From NCBI RefSeq assembly GCF_020537505.1, contig NZ_JAJBMO010000022.1, positions 1-64,000 on the forward strand: a DNA stretch of 64,000 nt, in the 5' to 3' direction. Below the pieces are notes generated by a model. The model was given only the letters and a program-made list of their open reading frames with translations, was not told where the DNA came from and searched no databases. The translations under genes and the position numbers were made by a program. This DNA is from Blautia glucerasea (GTDB lineage Bacteria; Bacillota; Clostridia; Lachnospirales; Lachnospiraceae). Each line of letters opens with the position of its first letter. The first letter of the stretch is position 1. Below are positions 16,897 to 26,327 of this stretch, piece by piece.

Positions 16897-17838
16897 TCAC
16901 CTCTGTCCCTTATCGTACGGAATACCTTCCGCCTTCGGTGCCCTGGAGTTCTTGGATACAAACACCAGAACGATCAGGGAAATAATGTACGGGAACATAT
17001 TGTACAGTGTACTTGGAAGCTTCAGTGCTACCAGAGCATCAAATCCGGTGTAAACGTTTGACAGCGCACGGAAAAGACCGAACAGAAGGGCTGCCAGTCC
17101 GATGTTTACCGGCTTCCACTGTCCGAAGATCATAACAGCAAGGGCAAGGAAACCAAAGCCGGCAACTCCGTTCTCAAATTTCCACTCACTGACTCCTGCT
17201 GTAATATAAACCAATCCTCCCAGGCCGCCAAGCGCACCAGAAATCAGAACACCTGCATATCGCATTTTGAAAACATTGATACCAACCGAATCTGCAGCCT
17301 GCGGGTGCTCGCCGCATGCCATCAGACGAAGTCCGAATTTTGTTTTGTATAATACAATATATGATGCAATAAGAATCAGCAGAGCAAAAAGCATAAACCA
17401 GCTGAATTCAAACTTGCCAAATCTTATCAGAAATGCCTTCTTCGCCACCTTGTAAGCTACCGTAGAGGATACGTTGTCCGGATTTTCCGCCATATTGATG
17501 GCTCTTACGATAACAACGGCTGCTGCCGGTCCAAGAAGATTCAAGGCCGTACCAACCAGTGTCTGGTCTGCATTAAAATGAATGGCAGCCACACCAAGGA
17601 GCATGGAAAATATCATTCCCACAATCACACTTGCCAGCACAACCAGTATGATCACAACTGCTGCCGGAGCGGAATCCGGAAGATACTTCATCATCAGGGC
17701 ACCGCCAAGTGCACCCATAACCATAATTCCCTCAAGACCAATGTTGATAACACCGCTGTGCTCGGAAAAACAGCCACCAAGTGCTACGAGAATCAATACA
17801 GAAGCAAATATTAATGTATACTGAATCAATAATAACAT
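16897..17838 (-). CDS. nucleoside ABC transporter permease (second)
   Basis: A 313-residue permease of the BPD_transp_2 superfamily, with 8-9 membrane segments and family stretches such as GCFSEHSGVINIGLEGIMVMGAL and GLRLMACGEHPQAADSVGIN. It is the YufQ-type partner of the larger permease upstream. The start ATG overlaps the stop of that gene (TAATG at 17836-17840). With the ATPase, first permease and BMP protein it forms a purine/pyrimidine nucleoside importer; the adjacent udp supports nucleosides over sugars. Confidence 0.92.
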   Translation of the reverse strand: MLLLIQYTLIFASVLILVALGGCFSEHSGVINIGLEGIMVMGALGGALMMKYLPDSAPAAVVIILVVLASVIVGMIFSMLLGVAAIHFNADQTLVGTALNLLGPAAAVVIVRAINMAENPDNVSSTVAYKVAKKAFLIRFGKFEFSWFMLFALLILIASYIVLYKTKFGLRLMACGEHPQAADSVGINVFKMRYAGVLISGALGGLGGLVYITAGVSEWKFENGVAGFGFLALAVMIFGQWKPVNIGLAALLFGLFRALSNVYTGFDALVALKLPSTLYNMFPYIISLIVLVFVSKNSRAPKAEGIPYDKGQR

Positions 17839-18968
17839 TATTTTTCTCCTCCTTTTGCAGCTTTTTTCTCATCTCTCCTGTCGAGATAACGGTTTAACCA
17901 GAGTTTGAAGAAGAATACAAATCCACACAGATAAATGATAAACGCAGAGATCAGATCAGAGATCTGTGCACAATACATGGTCTTATCCACATAACTTCCA
18001 CCGCTTGTGATGTGCTGGATAAAATAAGAGGAGAAAATTGCTCCGATGGGGTGAAGGCCACCAAGGAAGGCTGCTGCGATTCCATTAAAGCCCATGCCCG
18101 GAACCGTTGTCTGCTGAACCATCCAGGTCTCAATTCCGCTGAGATAGAAAACAGCTGCACCAAGCCCTGCAAGACCGCCGGCGATCATCATGGTTACAAT
18201 GGTATTTCTCTTCTCTTTCATGCCGCAGTATTTTGCAGCATTTTTGTTCATACCTGTTGCGCGAAGCTCAAAACCGAATTTTGTTTTTTCCAGAAGTACC
18301 CACACTACGATCGCCATTACCACAGAAATAATAAGACCAATGGATACGAATTTGTTTCCGGAAAAGATCTCGTCCAGCCCACAGTTGGGAAGAAGAGCGC
18401 TCTTATTGCCGCTGGAAAGATCTACGGTGTACGGAGTAGACTCGGATTTCACCTGGGTAAGAAGCATATTTACCACATACAGGGAAATCCAGTTCAGCAT
18501 GATACAGGAAATAACCTCGTTTACATTGAAGTAAGCCTTCAGTGCACCGGAGATGCCGCCTACCAGGGCTGCGATCACGATTGCTGCGATCATGCATACA
18601 TACCAGGGCATGCCAAGCTTTAACGCAAAATACAGGGAAGCTCCGGCTCCAACTACATACTGTCCTGCTGCTCCAATGTTAAAAAGTCCAACCTTGTAAG
18701 CAAACAGAACGGACAGGGAACACATCAGAAGTGCGGAAGCCTTTACCAGTGTGGTTCCCATATACTTCATCATAGCCTTCTGGCTTGGATAGTAAAAATA
18801 ATTCTTGATAATTGCAGTAATCGCACCCGCAGCTCCTGCAGGATTGATAATAAGAAGTACCAGATAACCAATGAGAAGACCGATCACAATGCATAAAAGA
18901 GAGGCAATGATGGTCTGAACCGCATTGTTTCTCAGAATGCTTTCTTTCTTTTTGGATTCATTATTCAT
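17838..18968 (-). CDS. nucleoside ABC transporter permease (first)
   Basis: A 376-residue permease of the YufP type. After a charged N-terminus it has about nine membrane segments and the conserved blocks VGLFNIGAAGQYVVGAG and KFGFELRATGMNKNAAKYCGMK. The start is ATG 18968, with SD AAAGGAG 10 nt upstream, inside the end of the ATPase gene; the coding regions overlap by 8 nt. A longer frame to 19013 has no SD. It pairs with the following permease to form the heterodimeric channel. Confidence 0.92.
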   Translation of the reverse strand: MNNESKKKESILRNNAVQTIIASLLCIVIGLLIGYLVLLIINPAGAAGAITAIIKNYFYYPSQKAMMKYMGTTLVKASALLMCSLSVLFAYKVGLFNIGAAGQYVVGAGASLYFALKLGMPWYVCMIAAIVIAALVGGISGALKAYFNVNEVISCIMLNWISLYVVNMLLTQVKSESTPYTVDLSSGNKSALLPNCGLDEIFSGNKFVSIGLIISVVMAIVVWVLLEKTKFGFELRATGMNKNAAKYCGMKEKRNTIVTMMIAGGLAGLGAAVFYLSGIETWMVQQTTVPGMGFNGIAAAFLGGLHPIGAIFSSYFIQHITSGGSYVDKTMYCAQISDLISAFIIYLCGFVFFFKLWLNRYLDRRDEKKAAKGGEK

Positions 18969-20502
18969 TGCTCTTCGTCTCCTTTCTCTTTGATCCTGCC
19001 ATGTAAAGACCAAGTTCCTCTACTGTTACTTTCTTCGGATCAAATTCTCCTACGATTTCACCTTCGTACATTACCAGAATCCTGTCTGATACATTCATAA
19101 CCTCATCCAGCTCCAGACTGATAAGAAGAACGCCTTTGCCTGCATCTCTTGCCTGTACCAGCTGTTTGTGAACATGCTCGATTGCTCCAACATCCAGTCC
19201 TCGGGTAGGCTGAACTGCGATCAAAAGCTCCGGATTCTTATCGATTTCACGGGCAATGATTGCTTTCTGCTGGTTTCCACCAGACATGGATCTTGCCTTG
19301 GTAATGGCCCCCTGACCGGAACGGATATCGTACTGTTCGATCAGGCGGTTGGCATATCTGCGAATCTCTTTGCGTTTCAAAAAGCCAAATTTATTGGTGA
19401 ACTGTGGTTCGAAATATCTCTGAAGGACGATGTTGTCTTCCAGGGAATAATCAAGTACCAGGCCATGCTTGTGACGGTCTTCCGGGATATGACTCATACC
19501 GGAGGTAAGGCGCTCACGGATTGGCATGTGAGTAATGTCTTTTCCATTCATAGTGATGGTGCCGCTCTTCAGTGGCTCCAGACCGGAAAGCCCATAGACA
19601 AATTCAGTCTGGCCATTTCCGTCGATTCCGGCGATACATACGATCTCACCTCTGTGGACCTGAAGAGAAACGCCGTTGACTGCGTTATTCTTATGATGCT
19701 TGGAAGCAACCACCATATCCTTGATATCCAGAACAACTTCACCGGGCTTTGCTTCTTCTTTCTCTACAACGAAGTTTACGTCTCGTCCAACCATCATGGC
19801 AGAAAGCTTCTCCGGGTTGGTATCCCTGATGTCTACAGTTCCGATGCATTTTCCCTTACGAAGAACTGTACAGCGGTCTGCAACCTGCATGATCTCACCA
19901 AGCTTATGGGTAATGAACAGAATGCTCTTTCCCTCTGCTGCCAGATTCTTCATAATCTGCATAAGCTCCTGGATTTCCTGCGGAGTAAGTACTGCGGTAG
20001 GCTCATCAAAGATCAGGATCTCGTTGTCACGGTAAAGCATTTTCAGGATCTCGGTTCTCTGCTGCATACCTACTGTGGTATCCTCGATAATGGCATCCGG
20101 ATCTACAGAAAGACCATATTTTTCGGAAAGGGCCATAACCTTTTTACGTGCGCCCTCTTTCTGAAGGAAACCATTTTTTGTGGTCTCAACACCAAGGATA
20201 ATATTATCCAGAACGCTGAAGCATTCTACCAATTTGAAATGCTGATGTACCATTCCAATTCCCAGGTCATTTGCTTCGTTTGGATCTTTGATCTCAACTT
20301 TCTTTCCATCTTTGTGGATCTCACCCTCTTCTGGCTGATACAGACCGAACAGAACACTCATCAGAGTGGATTTACCTGCTCCATTTTCGCCAAGCAGAGC
20401 GTGAATCTCACCTTTTTTTAACTGAAGTGTGATATTGTCATTAGCGATGATTCCGGGAAAACGCTTGGTTATTCCCAGCATTTCAATTGCATATTCACTC
20501 AT
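18961..20502 (-). CDS. nucleoside ABC transporter ATP-binding protein (tandem ATPase)
   Basis: A 513-residue protein with two ATPase domains. The first is complete: Walker A GENGAGKST (about residue 38), Q-loop HQHFKLVE, Walker B LIFDEPTAVL. The second has the degenerate Walker A GIDGNGQTE, with signature MSGGNQQK and the QPTRGLDVG block, as usual in sugar/nucleoside importers of the RbsA/YufO type. It energises the two permeases downstream. It follows the BMP gene after about 200 nt containing a terminator, which should make it less expressed than the binding protein. Confidence 0.94.
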   Translation of the reverse strand: MSEYAIEMLGITKRFPGIIANDNITLQLKKGEIHALLGENGAGKSTLMSVLFGLYQPEEGEIHKDGKKVEIKDPNEANDLGIGMVHQHFKLVECFSVLDNIILGVETTKNGFLQKEGARKKVMALSEKYGLSVDPDAIIEDTTVGMQQRTEILKMLYRDNEILIFDEPTAVLTPQEIQELMQIMKNLAAEGKSILFITHKLGEIMQVADRCTVLRKGKCIGTVDIRDTNPEKLSAMMVGRDVNFVVEKEEAKPGEVVLDIKDMVVASKHHKNNAVNGVSLQVHRGEIVCIAGIDGNGQTEFVYGLSGLEPLKSGTITMNGKDITHMPIRERLTSGMSHIPEDRHKHGLVLDYSLEDNIVLQRYFEPQFTNKFGFLKRKEIRRYANRLIEQYDIRSGQGAITKARSMSGGNQQKAIIAREIDKNPELLIAVQPTRGLDVGAIEHVHKQLVQARDAGKGVLLISLELDEVMNVSDRILVMYEGEIVGEFDPKKVTVEELGLYMAGSKRKETKSNE

Positions 20503-20565
20503 CTTCGCTTTCTCCTTTTTTCATGGCAGATTCACAGCCAGAAAGCATAGGTACTTACAAAAGTA

Positions 20566-20600
20566 AAAAAGGGAAGTGGCCACTGCTCACTCCCCTTTTT
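20566..20600 (-). terminator. intra-operon terminator after the BMP gene
   Basis: AAAAAGGGAAGTG (20566-20578) pairs imperfectly with CACTCCCCTTTTT (20588-20600) around a 9-nt loop, with T-runs on both strands. Located between the BMP gene and the ATPase gene, it fits partial termination that raises binding-protein levels over the membrane components. Confidence 0.65.
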
Positions 20601-20702
20601 ATCACTGCATGGCCATTCTTCATGTTAAGACCAGTCTGCTTTCCTGTCGGAACCCTACCCGTGATTTATAATTGCATTTACTATGCGGAGTAGTTGGTTG
20701 TC

Positions 20703-21869
20703 TTATTTGATGCTGCCGTAATCATTTACTGTGATCTCAGTCTCTGGCATTGCTGTGATATCGCTGCTTACTTCAATCTCGCCATTGTATAATTTCTTTA
20801 CAAGATCTTTGTAATCATCTACAGTGAAATTATCATCCCACTGGGTTGTTTCCATTGGGAGCTGTACGTAGTTGTCTTCCGGGTTCTCAGATACAAGACC
20901 AAGGTTGTCAATCTTTCCAGCGTAATCAGATTCCCAGCTGCCATCTTTAATCGCATCGAGCGCAGTCTTTACAGTCGGTGCAAGACCCTTCATAGCGGAT
21001 GTAACAGTGATGTCCTCGCCGATGATTCCGGACTGGTCAGAGTCAACACCGATTACCTTGCCATCCACTTTCGCTGCTGCTTCTGCTGCAGATGTGTAGA
21101 TTCCACCGCCGCATGCGAATACAACTTCTACGCCCTTGCTTCCGTACCAGGTATCCATGTAAGCTGTGATGTCTGCGTCGCCGTAGAACTGTCCGCCGCA
21201 TACATACTCAAGCTCAACGTCACTTGTGATTCCAAGCTCTTTGGCTGCTTCGTCTACGCCCTGAACATATCCATATCCAAAACGGGTAACAGCCGGTACA
21301 GACATACCGCCGAGGAATCCAAGATGCTTGTATCCAAGCTTCACAGCTGCATATCCAGCCATGTATCCGGAGATCTCTTCCTGATAAGTACAGCAGTAAA
21401 CATTGTCTGCATTGTAGTAATCGGTCACTTCATAATCATCCGGATTGTAGGTGTATCCTTCGCCAACACCTTTCTCACAGATATCGCCTGCACTTACATC
21501 TGGTGCAATAAACTTCACGTCCGGATACATCTCAGACTGCTCTACGATAGTAGCTGCGAACATATATCCCGGAAGTACGATCACGTTAGCTCCATCTGCT
21601 ACAGCCTGGTCAACACTTGCGTTACGTGCCTCATCAGAGTCGCTCTCTGGTTTATAATAGTTGAACTCAGAACCATTCTCTTCGGACCACGCCTTACATG
21701 CCTCGTAAGTGGTCTGGTTAAAGCTCTGGTCTGTAATATCACCGGAGTCAGTTACCATGGCGATCTTCATATCTCCAGCCTCAGCCTTCACCTCTGTCAC
21801 TCCGTAGGCTGGTGCAAGGGAAAGTGCCATTGCACCTGCAAGAACCATAGCTGCAATTCTTTTCTTCAT
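20703..21869 (-). CDS. BMP family ABC transporter substrate-binding protein
   Basis: A 388-residue periplasmic-type binding protein of the BMP/PnrA family, which binds nucleosides. The mature domain opens with MKIAMVTDSGDITDQSFNQ, the hallmark of the family, and contains VVFACGGGIYTSAAEAA. The N-terminus is a Sec signal (MKKRIAAMVLAGAMALSLAP) with a likely signal-peptidase I site after VKA near residue 29. There is no lipobox Cys, which is odd because Gram-positive BMP proteins are normally lipoproteins. The SD AAGGAGG is strong. Three palindromes and a weak promoter lie upstream. Confidence 0.93.
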   Translation of the reverse strand: MKKRIAAMVLAGAMALSLAPAYGVTEVKAEAGDMKIAMVTDSGDITDQSFNQTTYEACKAWSEENGSEFNYYKPESDSDEARNASVDQAVADGANVIVLPGYMFAATIVEQSEMYPDVKFIAPDVSAGDICEKGVGEGYTYNPDDYEVTDYYNADNVYCCTYQEEISGYMAGYAAVKLGYKHLGFLGGMSVPAVTRFGYGYVQGVDEAAKELGITSDVELEYVCGGQFYGDADITAYMDTWYGSKGVEVVFACGGGIYTSAAEAAAKVDGKVIGVDSDQSGIIGEDITVTSAMKGLAPTVKTALDAIKDGSWESDYAGKIDNLGLVSENPEDNYVQLPMETTQWDDNFTVDDYKDLVKKLYNGEIEVSSDITAMPETEITVNDYGSIK

Positions 21870-21915
21870 ATAATTTTTCCTCCTTTTTTGAAATTGGCTT
21901 TGTTATCTCTACAAT

Positions 21916-22052
21916 GACATATGTCTCACTTTTAAAACAGGACACATGTCCCTTTTTCTATATTTATTTTCATTTTCGTACAAAAAGGAGATTTTTTCAA
22001 GTGTTTTTTAGTATATTTTTTCAAATCAAAAAGCTATTAAAAGACATATGTC
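21916..22052 (-). promoter_or_regulatory. three related palindromes upstream of the BMP gene
   Basis: GACATATGTC occurs at 21916-21925 and again at 22043-22052. GGACACATGTCC lies at 21940-21951. Their centres are 25 and 102 bp apart. A TATACT -10 on the minus strand at 22010-22015 has no -35 box. The palindrome at 22043-22052 is centred about 44 bp before the implied start, close to the usual position of a class II Crp/Fnr activator site. The link to the Crp/Fnr protein in the nucleoside region is inference. Confidence 0.55.
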
Positions 22053-22082
22053 CTTTTTATCTTTCATATCCTCTATTTTTCC

Positions 22083-23423
22083 TTAATAATATTTATGCAT
22101 CCGTACATAATAGCTGATGCATAAAATCACAGTGGCTCCGCTCCATGCTGCAATCTCTGCAAAGAAAATACCATCCTGCCCGATAAAATGGGGAAGAATC
22201 AGCGCAGCACTGATACGCATGACAAATTCGGCCATACCGCTTACCATAGGCATTAACGTATCTCCCAATCCCTGCAGTGCAGATCTGTACACATACAGGA
22301 AGTACAAAACCCAAAGCATGGCAGCCATAATAGAAAGATATTTAAAAGCAATTGCAAGTACCTCCTGTGTCTGCTGCGGTTCACCTGAGATGAAAAGTGA
22401 GAGTATATTTTTTCCAAATAAAAACATGGCAGCAGAAATGATCAGTGAGGTAAGCAGGGAAAGCAGCATACTGCTTCGGACACCTTTCCTTATCCTGTTG
22501 ATCTTTCCGGCTCCCAGATTCTGGCCCACATAAGTAACAATGGCATATCCATAGGAAATCGCTGCCATTTCTAACAGACCATAAAGCTTGTTTGTAGCTG
22601 TAAATCCTGCCACAAAAAGGAAGCCGTAGCCATTGATCACATACTGGACTACCAGACCGCCAACACCGATAATGATATTCTGAAATACAACAGGAATACC
22701 AAGTTTCATCAGACGGGCGTTCATGCCTGAGGCAGGCATAAAATCTGCTCTGGACAGATGAACAATATCAATTCTGCGTAAAATCAGGAAACAGTACACA
22801 GCGGAGAAGCTCTGTGCGATCACAGTTGCGATTGCTGCTCCTGCCACACCCCATCCGAAGCCTGCCACAAAAAGGATATCCAGTGAAATATTCAGTACAG
22901 ATGCGATGATCATTGCAGTTAATGGTGTTTTACTGTTTCCCATAGCCCTTAAAGCAGAGGCAAACATATTATAGGCTGCAGTAGCCGGGATTCCACAGAA
23001 AATAATACGCAGATATAATAATGACATTCCGATAATATTGGAAGGTGTATGCAGCCCTGCTAATACCATTGCAGCAAAGGACTGGCTGAGAATGAATACT
23101 CCCACTGCGATGAATGCGGTCAGCCGATAACTGTGTGCCAGAGATTTACGCAGATTTTCGAAATCCTTTGCCCCATAATACTGGGAGAGCTGAATGGAAA
23201 ATCCCTGAGTGAGACCAGTGGATATTCCTGTAACAACCCACATCAGAAAGTCAACCGCACCTAGCGCGGCAAGAGCCTCCACACCTGCAATCTGGCCGAC
23301 GACCATAGTATCCACCATTGTATAAAGCTGCTGACAGATATTCCCCAGCATCAAGGGAATTGCAAAAAGAATAATCAATCTCCCCGGCGAACCGGAGGTC
23401 ATATCCTGAATTTTGGTTTTCAT
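22083..23423 (-). CDS. MATE family efflux transporter
   Basis: A 446-residue membrane protein with about twelve hydrophobic segments and MATE features: an N-terminal block LILFAIPLMLGNICQQLYTMVDTMVVGQ and the internal repeat starting near residue 230 (KLGIPVVFQNIIIGVGGLVVQYVIN in outline). It exports drugs or metabolites in exchange for Na+ or H+; the substrate is unknown. The start is ATG 23423 (AAAGGA upstream); the longer frame to 23450 lacks an SD. It stands alone between the nucleoside operon and PPDK. Confidence 0.93.
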   Translation of the reverse strand: MKTKIQDMTSGSPGRLIILFAIPLMLGNICQQLYTMVDTMVVGQIAGVEALAALGAVDFLMWVVTGISTGLTQGFSIQLSQYYGAKDFENLRKSLAHSYRLTAFIAVGVFILSQSFAAMVLAGLHTPSNIIGMSLLYLRIIFCGIPATAAYNMFASALRAMGNSKTPLTAMIIASVLNISLDILFVAGFGWGVAGAAIATVIAQSFSAVYCFLILRRIDIVHLSRADFMPASGMNARLMKLGIPVVFQNIIIGVGGLVVQYVINGYGFLFVAGFTATNKLYGLLEMAAISYGYAIVTYVGQNLGAGKINRIRKGVRSSMLLSLLTSLIISAAMFLFGKNILSLFISGEPQQTQEVLAIAFKYLSIMAAMLWVLYFLYVYRSALQGLGDTLMPMVSGMAEFVMRISAALILPHFIGQDGIFFAEIAAWSGATVILCISYYVRMHKYY

Positions 23424-23460
23424 TAGTATAAAATTTCCTTTCCGGAGCATATTCTAGAAA

Positions 23461-23503
23461 CAAAAAGACCTTGAAGAACCGTATTTCTACAATTCTCCAA
23501 GGT
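23461..23503 (-). terminator. terminator downstream of ppdK
   Basis: On the minus strand ACCTTGGAGAA pairs with TTCTTCAAGGT (arms 23493-23503 and 23468-23478, one G.U) around a 14-nt loop, followed by CTTTTTG. It separates ppdK from the MATE gene. Confidence 0.75.
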
Positions 23504-23564
23504 TATTTTTACGCTTGGACACATATCATACTGAAGTATGACTTAAATATATATTCAGAATGAA

Positions 23565-26195
23565 TTATTTATTCTTCTGAGCGATAGCTGCCTGAGCTGC
23601 TGCCAGACGAGCAACCGGTACACGGAATGGTGAGCAGGATACATAGTCAAGACCGATCTTGTTGCAGAACTCTACAGAAGATGGATCTCCACCGTGCTCT
23701 CCACAGATTCCGATGTGAAGGTTCGGGTTAACTGGCTTACCAAGTTTGATAGCCATATCCATAAGCTTACCAACACCAACCTGATCCAGTTTTGCAAATG
23801 GATCATTCTCGAAGATCTTAGCATCATAGTAAGCGTTAAGGAACTTACCAGCGTCATCACGGGAGAAGCCGTATGTCATCTGAGTTAAGTCGTTGGTACC
23901 GAAGCAGAAGAAGTCAGCCTCTTTTGCGATCTCGTCAGCTGTAAGAGCTGCACGTGGAATCTCGATCATGGTACCTACTTCATATTTCAGATCTACGCCT
24001 GCTGCTGCGATCTCAGCATCAGCTGTCTCAACAACAAACTTCTTAACATATTTAAGCTCTTTGATATCGCCTACTAACGGGATCATGATCTCTGGGCAGA
24101 TGTTCCAGTCAGCGTGAGCTTTCTTTACATTGATAGCTGCACGGATAACTGCTGTTGTCTGCATCTTAGCGATCTCCGGATAAGTAACTGCCAGACGGCA
24201 TCCACGATGTCCCATCATTGGGTTGAACTCATGAAGAGAATTGATGATAGTCTTGATTTCTTCTACTGTCTTGCCCTGAGCATCAGCAAGCTTCTTAATG
24301 TCTTCCTCTTCTGTAGGAACGAACTCATGAAGCGGCGGATCCAGGAAACGGATTGTTACAGGGTTGCCCTCGAGAGCCTCGAACAGACCTTCGAAGTCTT
24401 CCTGCTGATATGGAAGAATTTTAGCAAGTGCTTCTTCTCTCTCCTCAGCTGTTGTGGAGCAGATCATCTCACGGAATGCATCGATACGTCCCTCACCGAA
24501 GAACATATGCTCTGTACGACAAAGACCGATACCTTCAGCACCAAGCTCAACTGCTTTCTTAGCGTCAGCAGGAGTATCAGCATTTGTACGAACCTTCATA
24601 GTTCTGAACTTGTCAGCCCATGCCATGATACGTCCGAACTCACCAGCGATAGTAGCGTCTACTGTCGGGATGATTCCGTCGTAGATGTTACCTGTTGTAC
24701 CATCGATGGAAAGGAAATCTCCCTCGTGGAACTCTTTGCCAGCAAGTGTAAATTTCTTGTTAGCTTCGTCCATAGCGATATCACCGCATCCGGATACACA
24801 GCACTCACCCATACCACGGGCAACTACTGCTGCATGAGATGTCATACCACCACGAACTGTCAGGATACCTTCAGCAGATTTCATACCTGTGATATCCTCT
24901 GGGGATGTCTCAAGACGAACAAGGATAACCTTCTCGCCTCTCTCAGCCCACTCTACAGCGTCATCAGCTGTGAATACAATCTTACCGCAAGCAGCTCCTG
25001 GAGAAGCTCCAAGGCCTTTGCCCATTGGTGTAGCAGCTTTAAGAGCCTTAGCGTCAAACTGCGGATGAAGAAGAGTATCAAGGTTACGAGGATCGATCAT
25101 TGCTACTGCTTCTTCCTCTGTTCTCATTCCCTCATCAACAAGGTCACAAGCAATCTTCAGGGCAGCCTGAGCGGTTCTCTTACCGTTACGTGTCTGCAGC
25201 ATGTATAACTGGCCATGCTCAACAGTGAACTCCATATCCTGCATATCTCTGTAGTGTGTCTCCAGAGTATGGCAAACTTCTGTAAATTTCTTGAATGCTT
25301 CCGGGAACTTCTGCTCCATCTCAGCGATGTGCATAGGTGTACGAACACCAGCAACAACGTCCTCGCCCTGTGCATTGGTAAGGAACTCACCGAACAGACC
25401 TTTGTTTCCTGTAGCTGGGTCTCTTGTAAATGCAACACCAGTACCACAGTCATCACCCATGTTACCAAATGCCATCATCTGTACGTTAACAGCTGTACCC
25501 CAGGAATATGGGATATCGTTGTCACGACGATATACGTTGGCACGTGGGTTGTCCCAGGAACGGAATACGGCTTTGATTGCACCAACTAACTGCTCTTTCG
25601 GGTCAGCCGGGAAATCGGAACCGATTTTTTCTTTATATTCAGCCTTGAACTGCATAGCAAGTTCTTTAAGGTCGTCAGCTGTAAGCTCAACGTCAAGTTT
25701 AACGCCTCTTTCAGCTTTCATCTTGTCGATAAGCTCTTCGAAGTATTTCTTACCAACTTCCATAACTACGTCAGAGTACATCTGGATAAATCTTCTGTAG
25801 CAGTCCCAAGCCCAACGTGGGTTGCCGGATTTCTCAGATAATACAGCTACAACGTCTTCATTTAAACCAAGGTTCAGGATAGTATCCATCATACCTGGCA
25901 TAGAAGCTCTTGCGCCTGAACGAACGGAAACAAGCAGAGGATTCTCGATATCACCGAATTTCTTTCCGGTAACTCCTTCCATCTTGGTGATTGCTTCCAT
26001 GATCTGACCCATGATCTCGTCGTTGATCTGTCTTCCGTCCTCATAGTACTGAGTACAAGCTTCAGTAGTAATTGTAAATCCCTGGGGAACAGGAAGTCCA
26101 AGGTTTGTCATCTCAGCAAGGTTGGCACCTTTACCACCCAGAAGGTTTCTCATATCAGCGTTACCTTCTGTAAACATGTAAACCCATTTTGCCAT
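23565..26195 (-). CDS. ppdK: pyruvate, phosphate dikinase
   Basis: An 876-residue PPDK, the normal length. The order is an N-terminal ATP-grasp domain (GGKGANLAEM, SVRSGARASMPGMMDTILNLG), the central phospho-His domain (GGMTSHAAVVARGMG, catalytic His) and a C-terminal PEP/pyruvate barrel (FCFGTNDLTQMTYG and GICGEHGGDP with the catalytic Cys). It interconverts PEP + AMP + PPi and pyruvate + ATP + Pi. The start is ATG 26195 with SD AGGAGG; the frame upstream to 26252 is not used. It follows a PPi-type phosphofructokinase gene, which suggests a PPi-linked glycolysis. It has its own promoter at 26259-26287. Confidence 0.97.
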   Translation of the reverse strand: MAKWVYMFTEGNADMRNLLGGKGANLAEMTNLGLPVPQGFTITTEACTQYYEDGRQINDEIMGQIMEAITKMEGVTGKKFGDIENPLLVSVRSGARASMPGMMDTILNLGLNEDVVAVLSEKSGNPRWAWDCYRRFIQMYSDVVMEVGKKYFEELIDKMKAERGVKLDVELTADDLKELAMQFKAEYKEKIGSDFPADPKEQLVGAIKAVFRSWDNPRANVYRRDNDIPYSWGTAVNVQMMAFGNMGDDCGTGVAFTRDPATGNKGLFGEFLTNAQGEDVVAGVRTPMHIAEMEQKFPEAFKKFTEVCHTLETHYRDMQDMEFTVEHGQLYMLQTRNGKRTAQAALKIACDLVDEGMRTEEEAVAMIDPRNLDTLLHPQFDAKALKAATPMGKGLGASPGAACGKIVFTADDAVEWAERGEKVILVRLETSPEDITGMKSAEGILTVRGGMTSHAAVVARGMGECCVSGCGDIAMDEANKKFTLAGKEFHEGDFLSIDGTTGNIYDGIIPTVDATIAGEFGRIMAWADKFRTMKVRTNADTPADAKKAVELGAEGIGLCRTEHMFFGEGRIDAFREMICSTTAEEREEALAKILPYQQEDFEGLFEALEGNPVTIRFLDPPLHEFVPTEEEDIKKLADAQGKTVEEIKTIINSLHEFNPMMGHRGCRLAVTYPEIAKMQTTAVIRAAINVKKAHADWNICPEIMIPLVGDIKELKYVKKFVVETADAEIAAAGVDLKYEVGTMIEIPRAALTADEIAKEADFFCFGTNDLTQMTYGFSRDDAGKFLNAYYDAKIFENDPFAKLDQVGVGKLMDMAIKLGKPVNPNLHIGICGEHGGDPSSVEFCNKIGLDYVSCSPFRVPVARLAAAQAAIAQKNK

Positions 26196-26258
26196 TTTAC
26201 ATTTTCCTCCTAAAAATTTGTTCAATGAACATAAACTATGTTTTATACGCACGTAATT

Positions 26259-26287
26259 ATTTTATAGGCTTATTCGTCATTCGTCAA
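26259..26287 (-). promoter_or_regulatory. ppdK promoter
   Basis: Minus strand TTGACG (26282-26287), 17-bp spacer, TAAAAT (26259-26264). The -35 region contains GACGAAT twice in tandem. Confidence 0.65.
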
Positions 26288-26327
26288 GGTTATTCTGGTA
26301 AAAAACAGTCAAAATTTTATCATTTTC

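Noticed and set aside
23526..23541. TCATACT-GA-AGTATGA palindrome as a second copy of the putP operator
   Set aside because: The half-sites agree, but the spacing differs (2 versus 12 bp) and it lies after ppdK near a terminator; coincidence is likely.
24114..25208. Long open frame antisense to ppdK (364 codons)
   Set aside because: It lies wholly inside a well-identified PPDK gene on the other strand, is Cys/Ser-rich and resembles no known family; it is an antisense shadow.
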